This document shows positions 27,584 to 37,092 of a DNA stretch of 64,000 bases, piece by piece (position 1 is the first letter of the stretch; every line of letters starts with the position of its first letter). This DNA is from Bradyrhizobium sp. WSM471 (GTDB lineage Bacteria; Pseudomonadota; Alphaproteobacteria; Rhizobiales; Xanthobacteraceae): assembly GCF_000244915.1 (NCBI RefSeq), contig NZ_CM001442.1, forward strand, positions 7,437,012 through 7,501,011, given 5' to 3'. The notes beneath the pieces are model-generated. The model searched no databases, had not been told where the DNA came from, and saw nothing but the letters and a program-made list of their open reading frames with translations. A program made the translations under genes and the position numbers.

Positions 27584-28151
27584 GCGGGATCGTTGAAATT
27601 GCTAGGGTTTGTTACCGTAACGCGAAGCTCAACCCCTAACAAGCGCGCAACATCAGCCTGGTCGCAGGGGCAATGTTACCGGCCATCAATCCGTGGTGAT
27701 CGTCAGGTGGCGAGAGAGTGGGATTCTCCGCCGGGGTCCCAGGGACCTGGAAAACCGCAGTAAAATCAGCGTTTCCGGACAACCGCGGCGGGTTGTGTGT
27801 ACCGGCAGTCTGTACCGGAACCGGCGGCCCAGCTCAAGCGGATTCAAGCCGATGGTAAACGATTTCCGAACATCATGATGCAAAGCTTACCGCTCACTCG
27901 AATTGGCGTGGTAGCACTCGCGCCAGCGCGACTTCGCAATCGGGCGCCGCGGGCCGGGCGCCGGCCGAGGCGGGTGATCGTCTCGGCTTCGACCATGATC
28001 CGATCAAGCAAGTCCTTGATCCTTGGAACATGGTTGACTGTGTTTCGGCGCGGGGTCTCACGCTTATCGGCGTGGGGGTCCAATGGATCAGATTCAATGC
28101 AATCAATGACTTCAAGGGGTCCGCAAGACGCCGATGGGGGTCATTTTTCGA
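27584..28151. other. 568-bp intergenic region right of the tRNA scar
   Basis: No convincing gene. Several open frames exist on both strands but are Arg/Pro/Ser-rich without domain-like pattern. Confidence 0.4.
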
Positions 28152-28346
28152 TCAGCATTTACAGCTGAGGTCTTTGAGCGCGCATCGTAAGGCTTCGAGG
28201 CTCAAAATGACGCCGTGGGGACCCTGATCAATGATCCAGATGTCGTCCATCCCTTCGCCCGCCATCTGTTCGCCCAGCGCAAGCGCGTCTTGCGGTGTCG
28301 CGGCCCGATAGACCTGAGGTCCGGACCTAACGATGTATCTCATCAT
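28152..28346 (-). CDS. small hypothetical protein
   Basis: 64 residues ('MRYIVRSGPQVYRAATPQDALALGEQMAGEGMDDIWIIDQGPHGVILSLEAL...'), patterned like a compact alpha/beta protein. The start is the first of two adjacent ATGs (28346, 28343); the frame's apparent earlier start is TTG. It begins 13 nt after the stop of the broken lipoprotein frame, suggesting a former operon. Function is unknown. Confidence 0.5.
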   Translation of the reverse strand: MMRYIVRSGPQVYRAATPQDALALGEQMAGEGMDDIWIIDQGPHGVILSLEALRCALKDLSCKC

Positions 28347-28358
28347 CTGCTCGCGCAA

Positions 28359-28761
28359 TCACTTTGGCAACGGAAACCCTCGCCCTTTCGGCGGTGCCTG
28401 ATCGATACAGATCTTTGCCCGTGCTACGACTTCCTTTGGCGGTAGCTCTTTGAGAAGTCGGTCTCGTTCGCGACCAAATATATGAGCAAGCTCCATGAGA
28501 CGCTCACGTTCACCTTCAGGTTCACGTGTGTCCAGTCTTCGGAAACTCCACCCATGCGTTTTGGTAATTGATCTCAGCATCGTTCGCTTTCTGTCGTAAC
28601 GCGTCGTCGGCTGGAACTTTGCCTGCCTCCATAAGTCTTTCCGCGACAAAAATAGTCGCAGCACAAGCGAGATGTGCGTCATCTTGGGGCGAACAAGCCG
28701 CTACAGCTAAACTCGTAGCAGCCAGCAGAGTTAGGGCTACGGCTTTGCAGAGAGGATTCAC
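28359..28761 (-). pseudogene. lipoprotein gene apparently broken by a frameshift
   Basis: The first frame (GTG at 28761) encodes a lipoprotein signal 'LLAATSLAVAACSPQDD' and a helical stretch up to 'NYQNAWVEF', then stops at 28522. A second frame, offset by one base, stays open through the same place and continues with a charged helical region (REPEGERERLMELAHIFGRERDRLLKELP..ARAKICIDQAP) to 28359. Read together they give about 134 residues with even character, so a single indel near 28,530-28,560 is the simplest view. Alternatively there is a 79-residue lipoprotein overlapping a separate small gene. Confidence 0.5.
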
Positions 28762-28884
28762 GCTTAGTCTCAGCTTTGACCGTGGGAAAGATGGCCTATA
28801 TCAACAACCCCTCTTTTGAGTTGCATAGCAGCAGGCAGTCAACCGTGAACACGGCGAATGCTCAATTTTCCATGAACTGAGGAA

Positions 28885-28908
28885 GTCCGCTAAGGGTCAC
28901 AAGCGGCG
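28885..28908 (+). repeat. short hairpin repeat (GTCCGC..GGGTCA..AGCGG family)
   Basis: GTCCGCTAAGGGTCACAAG followed by CGGCG. One of about nine related intergenic elements between 28 and 55 kb, with CCGCT/AGCGG arms around a GGGTCA core. The surrounding 507-bp gap (28762-29268) also has a GAGCGGCC/GGCCGCTC hairpin at 28948-28968 and no gene. Confidence 0.55.
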
Positions 28909-29268
28909 GTCCGACCGCTCATCTCGCGAAGTCCGGTTTTCCTCTGAGAGCGGCCTTTACGGCCGCTCAAAGGCAGTTCGGCTGACGGCCAAACTCAGAC
29001 GTGAGTCTGGCACTCACGCCGGATGATTTAGTAAGCGCAACAGACTTTAAGTTCATCTTCTCAAAGGCGGCCAATTGCCGCTGCTGGACTGCCGATTGTA
29101 CATGTCCTCCATACAATTTACGTGCAATTTGCGAGCGGAGTCCGAAAGTGGATCCGGTTGCGCATGTTTTGGCGACGGGATGTCTGCATGTTGACGAAAC
29201 GCTGTCCGTTGACGGGCTCTCTGGTCCACTTACCAGAAATTGTCTCGTGAAGCCGTCTTGGGGGCCAA

Positions 29269-30484
29269 ATGTGCAACCTGATCGGACACGCTATCCAGCA
29301 AGCGCTCACGCGCCGTGGCTTCCTAGCGGGAAGTGCGGCAGGAGCCGGCTTGCTTGGGCCGATGATGTGCACGGCCGTGGCCGGCGACGGCAGCCTGGAC
29401 ACACGAATTCAGCTCGCCCAATCATCCGCAGACGCCATCAATTCGCGGACGAAGCTCATTCTGCTCGGCACGGCAGGCGGCCCGACCTGGTGGCCGAATT
29501 CGGATCAGTGCGGCATATCGTCGGCCGTGGCGGTCGGTGACGCCCACTATATCGTGGACTGCGGCGAGGGGGTCGGCAAACGCCTTCAACAGGCGATATC
29601 GCCGACAAGCAGCCGTGTGATGGACGACAAGGTGCGAGCGCTGTTCCTGACCCACCTGCATTCCGATCATACAGTCGATTATGCTAACCTGCTTTTGTTC
29701 GGTTTGTTCGTCGGGCTCGACCGCCGGTCCACTCCTTTCAAACTTCGGCCCGGGTCGGCGAGGCCAGATGGCACCTGTGTTTTCGCTGCCCGGCTCTCCC
29801 ACTCCGACCGTGCCAATCATCAATCCCGACAATCCGACGCCCGGCACCAGGGATATGACGGGCTACCTCTATCAGGCTTTCGCGACGGATCTGAATGACC
29901 GAATCCGCGACAACGGCAAGCCGAGCCTCGAAGCGGTGGTCGAGGCGCACGACATCGAACTCCCGCCGATTGCCGGCTTCAAATCACCCAATGAAACCCC
30001 CTCTCCGCCAATGGAGCCGTTCAAATTCTTCGAGGATGATCGCGTTCGCGTTTCCGCAACCCTGGTCGAGCACGCGCCTGTCTGGCCTGCATTCGCCTAT
30101 CGCTTCGATACTGACGACGGATCCATTGTGTTCTCCGGCGATACGGGGCGAAGTGAGAATTTGATCAAGCTCGCGAAAGGCGCAGACATTCTCGTTCACG
30201 AGGTCATTGTGACGAACTGGGTCAAAGGTCTCTTCCCGACGCCGCGTTCGCTCGCACAGGAAGGCTTGATGCAGCATCTGCTCAACGCCCACACCCAGGT
30301 CGAAGAGGTTGGAGCGATCGCTGAAGCGGCAGGCGTCAAGAAACTTGTTCTCAGCCACATCGTGCCCGGCAACGCTACGCGAGAGCAACTGCTACCCGCG
30401 GGCAAGGGCTTCTCGGGCGAACTGGTGATTGGCCGAGACCTGATGCAGATCGGCGTCGGCCAGGCGACGGCTCGCAAGGGTTGA
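29269..30484 (+). pseudogene. Tat-exported MBL-fold metallohydrolase, frameshifted
   Basis: The first frame starts at 29269 with a twin-arginine signal ('LTRRGFLAGSAAGAG') and carries the metallo-beta-lactamase zinc motif 'THLHSDHTVDY'. At about 29,735-29,750 the family-like reading passes into another frame ('FGPGRRGQMAPVFSLPGSPTPTVPIINPDNPTPGTRDMTGYLYQAFATDLNDRIRDNG'), which continues to 30484 with the rest of the fold ('DDGSIVFSGDTGRSENLIKLAKGADILVHEV', 'KKLVLSHIVPG'). The expected sequence across the junction is 'LDRRSTP...FGPGRRGQM', so one indel breaks the gene. All zinc-binding residues remain, so this is a recent break or a sequencing error. Confidence 0.8.
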
Positions 30485-30493
30485 GATCGGAAG

Positions 30494-30516
30494 GTCCGCT
30501 TTGGGTCAGAAGCTGC
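30494..30516 (+). repeat. short hairpin repeat, GGGTCA family
   Basis: GTCCGCTTTGGGTCAGAAGC followed by TGC, 10 nt after the MBL pseudogene stop. A related element occurs at 30587-30610 (GTCCGCCACGGGCCACAAGC). No gene lies between them. Confidence 0.55.
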
Positions 30517-30652
30517 CTTGGCCAGCTTGCATAGTCCTGTTCCGGTCACCCTCAGGAAGCAGACCTCGCGCGACTCTGAGTTAGAGTCCGCCACGGGCCA
30601 CAAGCGGAAGTCACTTTGCGGGCTAAGAAAGAGGTCGCCCACTAAGGCGGCC

Positions 30653-30805
30653 TTAATTGTAGAGCCGCCGCCGCAGCACATTGATGACCTCTCGGTGCGC
30701 CTCAACGTACTCTAACAGTGCTTCGCGGCCTTCTTCATCTTTGATTTGTGCGGCGCTCCGCTCAATCCGTTCGAGGACTGCTTCGGCGTCGGCTAAGATT
30801 TCCAC
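30653..30805 (-). CDS. small charged helical protein, GTG start
   Basis: 50 residues: VEILADAEAVLERIERSA... ending VINVLRRRLYN. It is almost entirely amphipathic helix, rich in Glu, Ala and Arg. The GTG at 30805 is preceded by AAAGGAGG at 7-8 nt spacing, one of the best ribosome sites in the region, which is the main support for a real gene. Function is unknown. About 380 bp to its right hold only a partial 44-bp repeat. Confidence 0.6.
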   Translation of the reverse strand: MEILADAEAVLERIERSAAQIKDEEGREALLEYVEAHREVINVLRRRLYN

Positions 30806-31110
30806 TGCTTCCTCCTTTGGAGAAGGCGGCCCAGAGTGCCTGGGAGCCCGGGGCCATAACCTCAGCAGCCCTGCCAGAAGGTCGCTCGGTTACGTCTACA
30901 TGTTATGAAGCTTTGACGACCTGAGCTTGAGGCAGCTCAACGGAACCGCCCACAAAACACCCGAAGTCTCACGGAGAACAGATTGCGGCAACCTTGGCAA
31001 ATCCAAACTAGGGCCACTGCAGGCCAGCATCCTGCACTGCAGGAGAACAATTGAGCAACCTCAGAAACTGATCGTGAACCGCCGACCGCACATCAAGAGC
31101 CCGTTTTGGG

Positions 31111-31155
31111 GCCACCGATGCGCGCGGCAGGTCAGCTGTGTACCATAAGCAGAAG
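31111..31155 (+). repeat. partial copy of the 44-bp repeat (copy D)
   Basis: The central CGCGCGGCAGGTCAGCTG is kept and the end AGCAGAAG is similar, but the left part has diverged from copies A-C. It lies in the 382-bp gap 30806-31187, which otherwise shows nothing. Confidence 0.6.
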
Positions 31156-31187
31156 TACGGTCATCGGGTCGCGAGATGGTTCACGAA

Positions 31188-33068
31188 CTATTGGACAATA
31201 GGAAGCCTGATCCGGAACGACGCACCGCCATGATCCCGATTTTCGGCCCTTATCTGCCCATTGTGGGCCTCGATAATGGTGCGCGCGATGGACAGCCCCA
31301 TGCCCATGCCTTCGGCTTTGCTGCTGTAGAACGGGTCGAAGACTTCTTTCAGTTTGTCTTCGGGAATGCCCGGCCCGCGATCCAACACGGACAACTCGGC
31401 AAATTTTTCGACGCGCGCAGTCCGGATGCTTATGATGCGGTTTTCGGTAGGTATCTCCTTCATCGCGTCGATCCCGTTCGTGACAAGGTTAAGAATGACT
31501 TGTTGGAGTTGAATGCGGTCGCCGAGGATCGGAAGAGCTTCCGGCGTGATCACACTAACCAGTTCGACCTTTCGTCCAACGCCAAGAACGAGTTCGACAG
31601 TCTCACCAACGAGATCATTGAAGTCGAGGCTCTTCAGTTCAAAGGGTGCTTTTTTCAGCAGGCTCTTCATCCTCCGGATGACTTCGCTGGCGCGGCGGTC
31701 ATCGCGCAGGATATCGCCGACGATCTCGTTCAGTTCCGCCATGTCGGGGCTCGAAGATTTCAGGATCACCTGAGCGGTTTCGGCATTGGTCAGAATAGCG
31801 CCGAGCGGCTGGTTGATTTCATGAGCAATTGAGGCGGTCAGTTCGCCAGCCGTGGCGATGCGATTGACATGGACAAGTTCCGCCGTGCGCTGCCTATACT
31901 GCACCTCGACAAGTTGACGCCGACGATGTTCGCGTAACAGGATAATAATAAATCCGGCCTGTATCACAAGAATCGCGACGACAGATGCGATCTGCCATGC
32001 ATACCGTTCCCACACCGTCGGTTCTCGGAAGTAAACGGTACTTCCAGCAGGCAAATTGTTCTCGCTAATTCCCCAGCGCTGCATTTGCCGCCAATCGAAC
32101 TTTGCAGCCGCGAACTCAATCGGCCGGGTCTTGATGTCCCCCGCCCTTTCCCCCGAAAGGATTCGGTTCGCGACACTGGCCGTGATTGCACTGCTCTCCA
32201 ACACGGAAAACATCGGCCCCCCAACGAGGGCGCCTTCAAAAAAGGAGCCGTCGTAAGAGAAGATGGGGGCAGAGGCTACGGAAGCCAATGCATTCAACGC
32301 CTCGTTTTCTTCATGAGAGACACCTGCTGCATCCACATTCATCAAATGCCAGAGAATCGCGCTATGTGGCGGCAGCTTCGCTGCGTCCTTGAGAATGTCG
32401 GCAAAAGGCAACTCATCGTACCATTTCAAGACGACCCTGTTCGCAAAGGGAGCTAGTTGCCGCTGTATTTCCGCGTGCCAGAATACTTCGTTGGGAGATA
32501 CTCCGTTCACAATTGCTAACGCTCTGGTATCCGGCAGCACTTGCAGGATAGTCTTGAGAATGGCAGCAAAATCGTGATCGACGGCTACGACCGTGTCGTT
32601 TTCCGAAAGTTGACTAAAATCGACGCGGCGCCTGTCAACAGCCGTGAAGATCATTGGGGTCGTTTGAAACAACTCGCTGCGATGCCTCTGGATAAAGCTT
32701 GCGGCGGGCGCTCCCACCGCGATTATCAGGTCGAGTGGCTCCCTGAGATAGAGCGCCCGGAGATACTGAACCAACGGGATTTCGGGCTCTGCGTTGTCCG
32801 ATCTTGCGCTGGTGAGCGAGAAGTCTGTGAAATCAATCGACGATTTTACCTGACGAATGGTTTCGGCTCGAATCGTGCGAGCATAATCGCTCCAAGGCTT
32901 GAATTGTGGTCCGAACGAATGCAACATCAGAACGCGTTTGGCTGCTGGATCGGCCGCCTGACTTTGGCGCACCGTCACCTGCAACAAAGCGATGGCCAGC
33001 ACAGCGGTGAAGCTCCGCGCGCGACAATTTCGCCATGATAAGGCAGTCGGCCAGAAACGCATTGCCAT
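31188..33068 (-). CDS. sensor histidine kinase with ABC substrate-binding-like sensor
   Basis: 626 residues. Signal/anchor at about 15-35. The periplasmic part (40-350) resembles ABC_sub_bind proteins ('KRVLMLHSFGPQFKPWSDYARTIRAET', 'PLDLIIAVGAPAASFI', 'TPMIFTAVDRR'). A transmembrane helix at about 358-378 is followed by HisKA with phospho-acceptor H416 ('TASIAHEINQPLGAI') and a HATPase_c domain with N box 'LNLVTNGIDAM', 'DRGPGIPEDK' and 'GMGMGLSIART'. It should sense a small ligand outside the membrane and phosphorylate a response regulator, probably the receiver encoded at 33154, 85 nt upstream on the same strand. Confidence 0.92.
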   Translation of the reverse strand: MAMRFWPTALSWRNCRARSFTAVLAIALLQVTVRQSQAADPAAKRVLMLHSFGPQFKPWSDYARTIRAETIRQVKSSIDFTDFSLTSARSDNAEPEIPLVQYLRALYLREPLDLIIAVGAPAASFIQRHRSELFQTTPMIFTAVDRRRVDFSQLSENDTVVAVDHDFAAILKTILQVLPDTRALAIVNGVSPNEVFWHAEIQRQLAPFANRVVLKWYDELPFADILKDAAKLPPHSAILWHLMNVDAAGVSHEENEALNALASVASAPIFSYDGSFFEGALVGGPMFSVLESSAITASVANRILSGERAGDIKTRPIEFAAAKFDWRQMQRWGISENNLPAGSTVYFREPTVWERYAWQIASVVAILVIQAGFIIILLREHRRRQLVEVQYRQRTAELVHVNRIATAGELTASIAHEINQPLGAILTNAETAQVILKSSSPDMAELNEIVGDILRDDRRASEVIRRMKSLLKKAPFELKSLDFNDLVGETVELVLGVGRKVELVSVITPEALPILGDRIQLQQVILNLVTNGIDAMKEIPTENRIISIRTARVEKFAELSVLDRGPGIPEDKLKEVFDPFYSSKAEGMGMGLSIARTIIEAHNGQIRAENRDHGGASFRIRLPIVQ

Positions 33069-33153
33069 CCTAGTCCGGGCACTTAACCCGAGTGTTGGAA
33101 CGATAAGGGCTCAATAAGATGATTGACAAGAAAAAGCGCTATCGGCGGTCGGG

Positions 33154-33543
33154 CTAGGGCGGATATCCGGTTTGGGTACTCGACCTTCGCTCAATCGGCT
33201 CTATCAGCAACTTGGCCGAGAACGGCTTTACCAGGTAGGCAAGGCACCCAGATTGAAGTGCAGTCTCGCGAATGAGGGGGCTGTCGTTTCCAGTCATGTA
33301 GATGACCGGTACATTATTCCCGGCCAGTTTGAGACGCCGTCTCACTTCGATCCCCGACCCATCACCCAAGTTTATGTCGAGCAGAACGCAAATTACGTCG
33401 TCGAAATCGGCGTGATTTTCGAAAGCACTCGCAGTCGGAAAGAGCAGGCTGCCGTAGCCGAACTGTCGCAGTATTCGACCTATACTTCGCAGCATACCGG
33501 GGTCGTCATCGACGACGAAAACAACGCCCTTATTTGAAGACAT
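33154..33543 (-). CDS. single-domain response regulator (receiver only)
   Basis: 129 residues from the ATG at 33543, which has GGAG 5-8 nt upstream. Receiver fold with acidic pocket D12-D13, phospho-acceptor D56 ('CVLLDINLGDG'), Thr in 'VIYMTGND' and Lys in 'AYLVKPFSA'. No output domain, so it works as a phosphate relay, sink or protein-interaction switch. It precedes the sensor kinase on the same strand. A family member with a FixJ-type HTH would be about 75 residues longer; there is no trace of one downstream. Confidence 0.88.
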   Translation of the reverse strand: MSSNKGVVFVVDDDPGMLRSIGRILRQFGYGSLLFPTASAFENHADFDDVICVLLDINLGDGSGIEVRRRLKLAGNNVPVIYMTGNDSPLIRETALQSGCLAYLVKPFSAKLLIEPIERRSSTQTGYPP

Positions 33544-34089
33544 CAAGCTCCACCCAACCCGCCCAAGCAAACCCGCAACCCACTCACGCCGTGGTAAATT
33601 GTACGTTTGGCTGGGCTCTTTCCTTGACCTTAGTCAAGATTGGCGCTGGGGCATTCGGTCGAAAATGCTCGTTGCCGCTTCCGCTCCGGGTCAAAATGCG
33701 AAGAACTCAACCTGAGCAAATCTGGTCCGCCATGCCTCGGTGAGCGGACGTCCCGGAGGGCTGCCGCCATTTCCTCGATGGGCCAAAACCGGAAGTGCCA
33801 GTCATAAGGCCTGAGTGCTCGTTACTCCGGCAGCCCGGCTTGGCGTAATCCTTCTTCGCATCGCGAAACGTTCTCGGTCTTTCGATAAGGGCCCAATTCG
33901 TCCTTCCAAATTGGAAGCGAGCAGCTTGGGATACATCTCCCGCAGCCGGTACAGCGAGTGCGTCCCGCTCCAGGTGTTCGGCCATTGTGTTGCTTGCAGC
34001 GGCGATACGAAAAGCACGAATCGATGCTGCCGCTGTGCTCGCGGCGGCGGCTGCTTCATCGCCGTAATTCGGCCGAAAGAGAGCCGTCT
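33544..34089. other. 546-bp intergenic region
   Basis: No gene recognised. The open frames on either strand are short and Arg/Ser-rich. One degenerate GGTCAAAATGCG stretch near 33690 resembles the hairpin-repeat core. Confidence 0.35.
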
Positions 34090-35877
34090 TCAATTGCAAA
34101 CTTCTACCGTCCCGCCCCGCCGCCACGCGTCAGCATACATATTAGTCGGTTGTAGGCGACAGCCCGGACGCACCGGCCTACAGCCACCCTGACCACAGAC
34201 GATCTGTCCAGTCGCCTGCGGCTTCGCGGGCGCAGCTTCAACCTTCCTCCTCTCGTCGTCTCGCTTCTTGGCATCCTCGCGGGTCCCAAACGGCTTGTTG
34301 TCCTGCACCTTCTCGCACTCATTGTCGTCGTTGACGCGATGGCCGGCGCGGCAGGCGATCTTCACACAAGCGTCGCCATCGGCCTTGAAGCCGCGATCGC
34401 AGACCAGCGGGCAGATCCGACCCGGCTTAGCCTTGATGGCGTCGAGCGCGTCGAAGGTCGCCAGCTTGGCGTCGAACTTCGTCCCGGCGTATTTGTTAAA
34501 TAACGTCAGCGAGCGTTGTGATGACGCATTCCAGTCGCCATCGGCAGCGGCGGCCAGGCAGCCGACGCGGCGCAGTTCGGACTGAACGAGCTTCGCCGTC
34601 TCTGAGGGGGACAGGGTTGGCTGTGACGAGGTCAGGGCAACGGCTGCAACTTTCTGGGGGCTGTCCTCAACTTGCCGTTTCTCGGCAGCTTGCTTCTCGG
34701 CGGCCTGCTTGTCGGCCAGAGCTTTCGCAATGGCCTCTATTTCCTTGCGCCGTTGCTCGGCGGCGGCGGCTTTCGCCTCCTCGACCTGCTTGGCCTTCTC
34801 GGCGGCGAGCCGCGCATCCTCAGCAGCCTTGGCGGCGGCGGCGGCTTTGTCCTGTTCGGTCTTCTTTGCACGGTCAGAGGCAAGCCGTGCCTTGTCTTCT
34901 TCGGCCTGCCGAGCCTTCTCGACCGCTGCTGCGCGGGTCTCCTCCGCGGCGATCTTGTTGAGTTGGCCCTTCGCCAGCCCCGCATAAAAGCCGTCCGGGT
35001 ACTGAGCGAGGAAAACGTTCCAGCCATCGCGAGTGCCGAGCTGCAGGGCAAGTTCATAGTTGCGGCGAATGGCATCATCAGGGCTGGCCTGAGGGCCGGT
35101 TGCTGTCGGCTTCGCGGCCACGATCGCTATATCATCACCGCCTAGCGAGCCGTAGACATACGGTTCCTGCTTGTAGCTGGTGTTCTTCAAGACATCGTCA
35201 CGGACGAAGCCGAATGCCTTGCGCAGATCGAGACCCGGCGTCGGTAGCCGCTCTACTAGCGCTGCGGCAAATGGGCTGTTCTTGCTGTCGCCATCCGAAG
35301 CGGTAGAGCCTGCCTTCGCCGCGAACGCAATCATCGTGTTCGGGCTGGTCGGCTCGACCTTGGCAAGGCCGCGACCAATGGCACGGGCAGCAACCGTGCG
35401 CTTCATGGTTTTGGCGAACGGATTATCCCGGCAGGCATCCAGGATAATCAGGCGAAGCTGTTTGGCAGGCTCGACGGCGAACAGCGCCCGATCGAGCGCC
35501 ACGGTCTCGTCAAGAACGTCGCTGTCGGTCTCCAGAGACGCGTCAGTCGGGATGAGATAGTTGGTGCCGTCAAGTTCGATGCCGTGACCGGCGTAGTAGA
35601 CGACAGCGACCTCAGCATCTCGCGCCCGCCCGCCGAAGTCACGCAGCGCCTTGCGCATCTCGGAAGCATTGAGATCGGTCCTGATGTCGATCCAGTCGAA
35701 TCCGGCTTTTTTGAACATGCCTCCGACCAGGGCGGCATCGTTCGCAGGGTTGGAGAGCTTGGGTACGCTCTTGTAAGCCGAGTTGCCGATCACCAGCGCG
35801 ATACGACGCTCGGCGTGGGCTGAACTGCACATCAGCCATATGGAAACGAACAAAGAAAACCAGCGAAAAGCGCCCAT
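34090..35877 (-). CDS. secreted caspase-like (C14) protein with coiled coil and Cys-rich C-terminus
   Basis: 595 residues from the ATG at 35877 (GGGG upstream). Signal peptide at 1-22 ('SSAHA-ERRIA'). Caspase-like domain at 24-250: 'RIALVIGNSAYKSVPKLSNPANDAALV', catalytic His98 in 'VVYYAGHGIEL' and catalytic Cys149 in 'LIILDACRDNPF'. A long Ala/Lys/Glu coiled coil (about 295-400) is followed by a peptidoglycan-binding-like helical piece and a tail with several cysteines ('CPLVCDRGF', 'CVKIACRAGH', 'CGQGGC'). It is probably a periplasmic cysteine protease. Targets are unknown. A perfect CRP-type palindrome lies 63 bp upstream of the start. Confidence 0.9.
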   Translation of the reverse strand: MGAFRWFSLFVSIWLMCSSAHAERRIALVIGNSAYKSVPKLSNPANDAALVGGMFKKAGFDWIDIRTDLNASEMRKALRDFGGRARDAEVAVVYYAGHGIELDGTNYLIPTDASLETDSDVLDETVALDRALFAVEPAKQLRLIILDACRDNPFAKTMKRTVAARAIGRGLAKVEPTSPNTMIAFAAKAGSTASDGDSKNSPFAAALVERLPTPGLDLRKAFGFVRDDVLKNTSYKQEPYVYGSLGGDDIAIVAAKPTATGPQASPDDAIRRNYELALQLGTRDGWNVFLAQYPDGFYAGLAKGQLNKIAAEETRAAAVEKARQAEEDKARLASDRAKKTEQDKAAAAAKAAEDARLAAEKAKQVEEAKAAAAEQRRKEIEAIAKALADKQAAEKQAAEKRQVEDSPQKVAAVALTSSQPTLSPSETAKLVQSELRRVGCLAAAADGDWNASSQRSLTLFNKYAGTKFDAKLATFDALDAIKAKPGRICPLVCDRGFKADGDACVKIACRAGHRVNDDNECEKVQDNKPFGTREDAKKRDDERRKVEAAPAKPQATGQIVCGQGGCRPVRPGCRLQPTNMYADAWRRGGTVEVCN

Positions 35878-35939
35878 TACAATCCCCGGCAATAAGTGCG
35901 CAGCCTATGCACAGACTGCCGAAAGGCAAGTAGGGCTTA

Positions 35940-35955
35940 TGTGACAATTGTCACA
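35940..35955. promoter_or_regulatory. perfect CRP/FNR-family palindrome
   Basis: TGTGACAATTGTCACA is a perfect 16-bp palindrome and matches the CRP consensus TGTGA-N6-TCACA exactly. It lies 63 bp upstream of the caspase-like gene start, a usual activator distance. Confidence 0.65.
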
Positions 35956-36099
35956 TTCGACATGCTTCCGACCCAGGGCCGCTACGGGTCAAAGGCAAGC
36001 CCTTAGCCCCTCGGTGGGACGACGTCTGCTCTACCCCTCGGTCCAGACTGCCGCAGTACCGACTAACACGATGGCCAACCTTCAAAAGGATGTTGCCAG

Positions 36100-36374
36100 T
36101 CATGGCTGCTTGTCGTCGGGCAATCCGACAATAATGCCAAGGAACGAACCGCCAAAGAAGGAGACAACAAGCATGAGGAGATAGGTCGTTGCGAAGGGAC
36201 CGACCTCCTGCTTACTTTGAATACGGTCAAACTGTAGTAGCACCAACGCAAAGACTGCCGCGCAGAATGCGGGCAGAAACGCCGCGAGCCGCCCCTGAGG
36301 GTTCCGTGATAGAGCCCTCGATCGGCCCCGGCACTCAAGACGACCACGATCAGACAGGCAGTGAGGAAGTACAT
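36100..36374 (-). pseudogene. small membrane protein gene with frameshift
   Basis: The ATG at 36374 opens a hydrophobic helix 'MYFLTACLIVVVLSAGADR', but that frame then becomes Ser/Arg/Cys-rich. In another frame the coding pattern resumes as 'PQGRLAAFLPAFCAAVFALVLLQFDRIQSKQEVGPFATTYLLMLVVSFFGGSFLGIIVGLPDDKQP', with two more helices and a stop at 36100. Joined, they make a three-helix protein of about 90 residues. It lies 27 nt downstream of another small membrane protein gene on the same strand. Confidence 0.65.
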
Positions 36375-36401
36375 CGGCGCGCTAACCTTCTGGGATATGT
36401 C

Positions 36402-36770
36402 TTAGCCAGTGGTTTGACGCGCGGCGCCGTGCTGCTCATGCCTCGAACCATTCAGCCAAAGCCCATAGCTGATGGCGATATGAAAGACAGCGTATGTGAG
36501 TGCACTTTCGATGACGACGGACGCAGGCCCGCCCTCGGTGATGAAAGCATTCTCTGCAAACCAAACAGAGTAATACGCAAAATAGGCGCCAGCGAATCCG
36601 CGCCAAAACGTACCGGGAAGGAAATTCTCGATTGCCATCAGCACGAGACCGCTGGCCGCGAGCACCTCAATTACGAGGTCGACAATCTGCACCGCATTAA
36701 AAGTCCCAGCGTCCGCGATACCATAACACGCGAGCAAGACAGCGAAGAATGCAAAAAGCTTCCAACCCAC
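36402..36770 (-). CDS. small polytopic membrane protein, unknown
   Basis: 122 residues, GTG start with GGAGGT four nt upstream. Four hydrophobic helices: about 4-22, 26-48, 55-75 and 83-103, the last containing 'VVIESALTYAVFHIAISYGLW'. No known family is assigned. It forms a probable two-gene unit with the frameshifted membrane protein downstream. Confidence 0.7.
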   Translation of the reverse strand: MGWKLFAFFAVLLACYGIADAGTFNAVQIVDLVIEVLAASGLVLMAIENFLPGTFWRGFAGAYFAYYSVWFAENAFITEGGPASVVIESALTYAVFHIAISYGLWLNGSRHEQHGAARQTTG

Positions 36771-37092
36771 GTAGACCTCCGACTATGCTTGCGCGACCTA
36801 AGGTAGAGATCATCAGTAAACCCATCGCTTCTGAGCATAGTTTGGCTCAGGTTACGGCGGTGGCTCAAAGCTTTAAGGATAAGCAGATTGGGAATCGGCC
36901 TCCAGGTCAGACGGGTGTCCGCTCAAGTCTGCAATGGGGCAAAAGCACCGGTGCACACCAAGTTGGATCGGCGTCCGGTTTGCCAGTGACAACCGGCTTG
37001 GGGCCAATTGCGGACTCGTGCACCGCAACAAAGTGAGCCATCCCCGCGCTGATCGTGCTACCTTCGGGATCATTGGACATCAGGAGAGGCTC
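36771..37092. other. 322-bp intergenic region with a diverged repeat
   Basis: Contains GGCGTCCGGTTTGCCAGTG near 36970, closely repeated as GGCGTCCGGTTTACCAGCG near 38130 on the other side of the substrate-binding protein gene. No gene is seen. Confidence 0.45.

Noticed and set aside
27343..27639. 98-residue open frame containing 'GTIRTSDPQIRSLGG'
   Set aside because: This peptide is a well-known false product of reading through a tRNA-Arg 3' end; it lies on the antisense strand of the tRNA fragment at 27534.
33707..34126. 139-residue minus-strand frame upstream of the receiver gene region
   Set aside because: Overlaps the end of the caspase gene in another frame and has shadow-frame composition.
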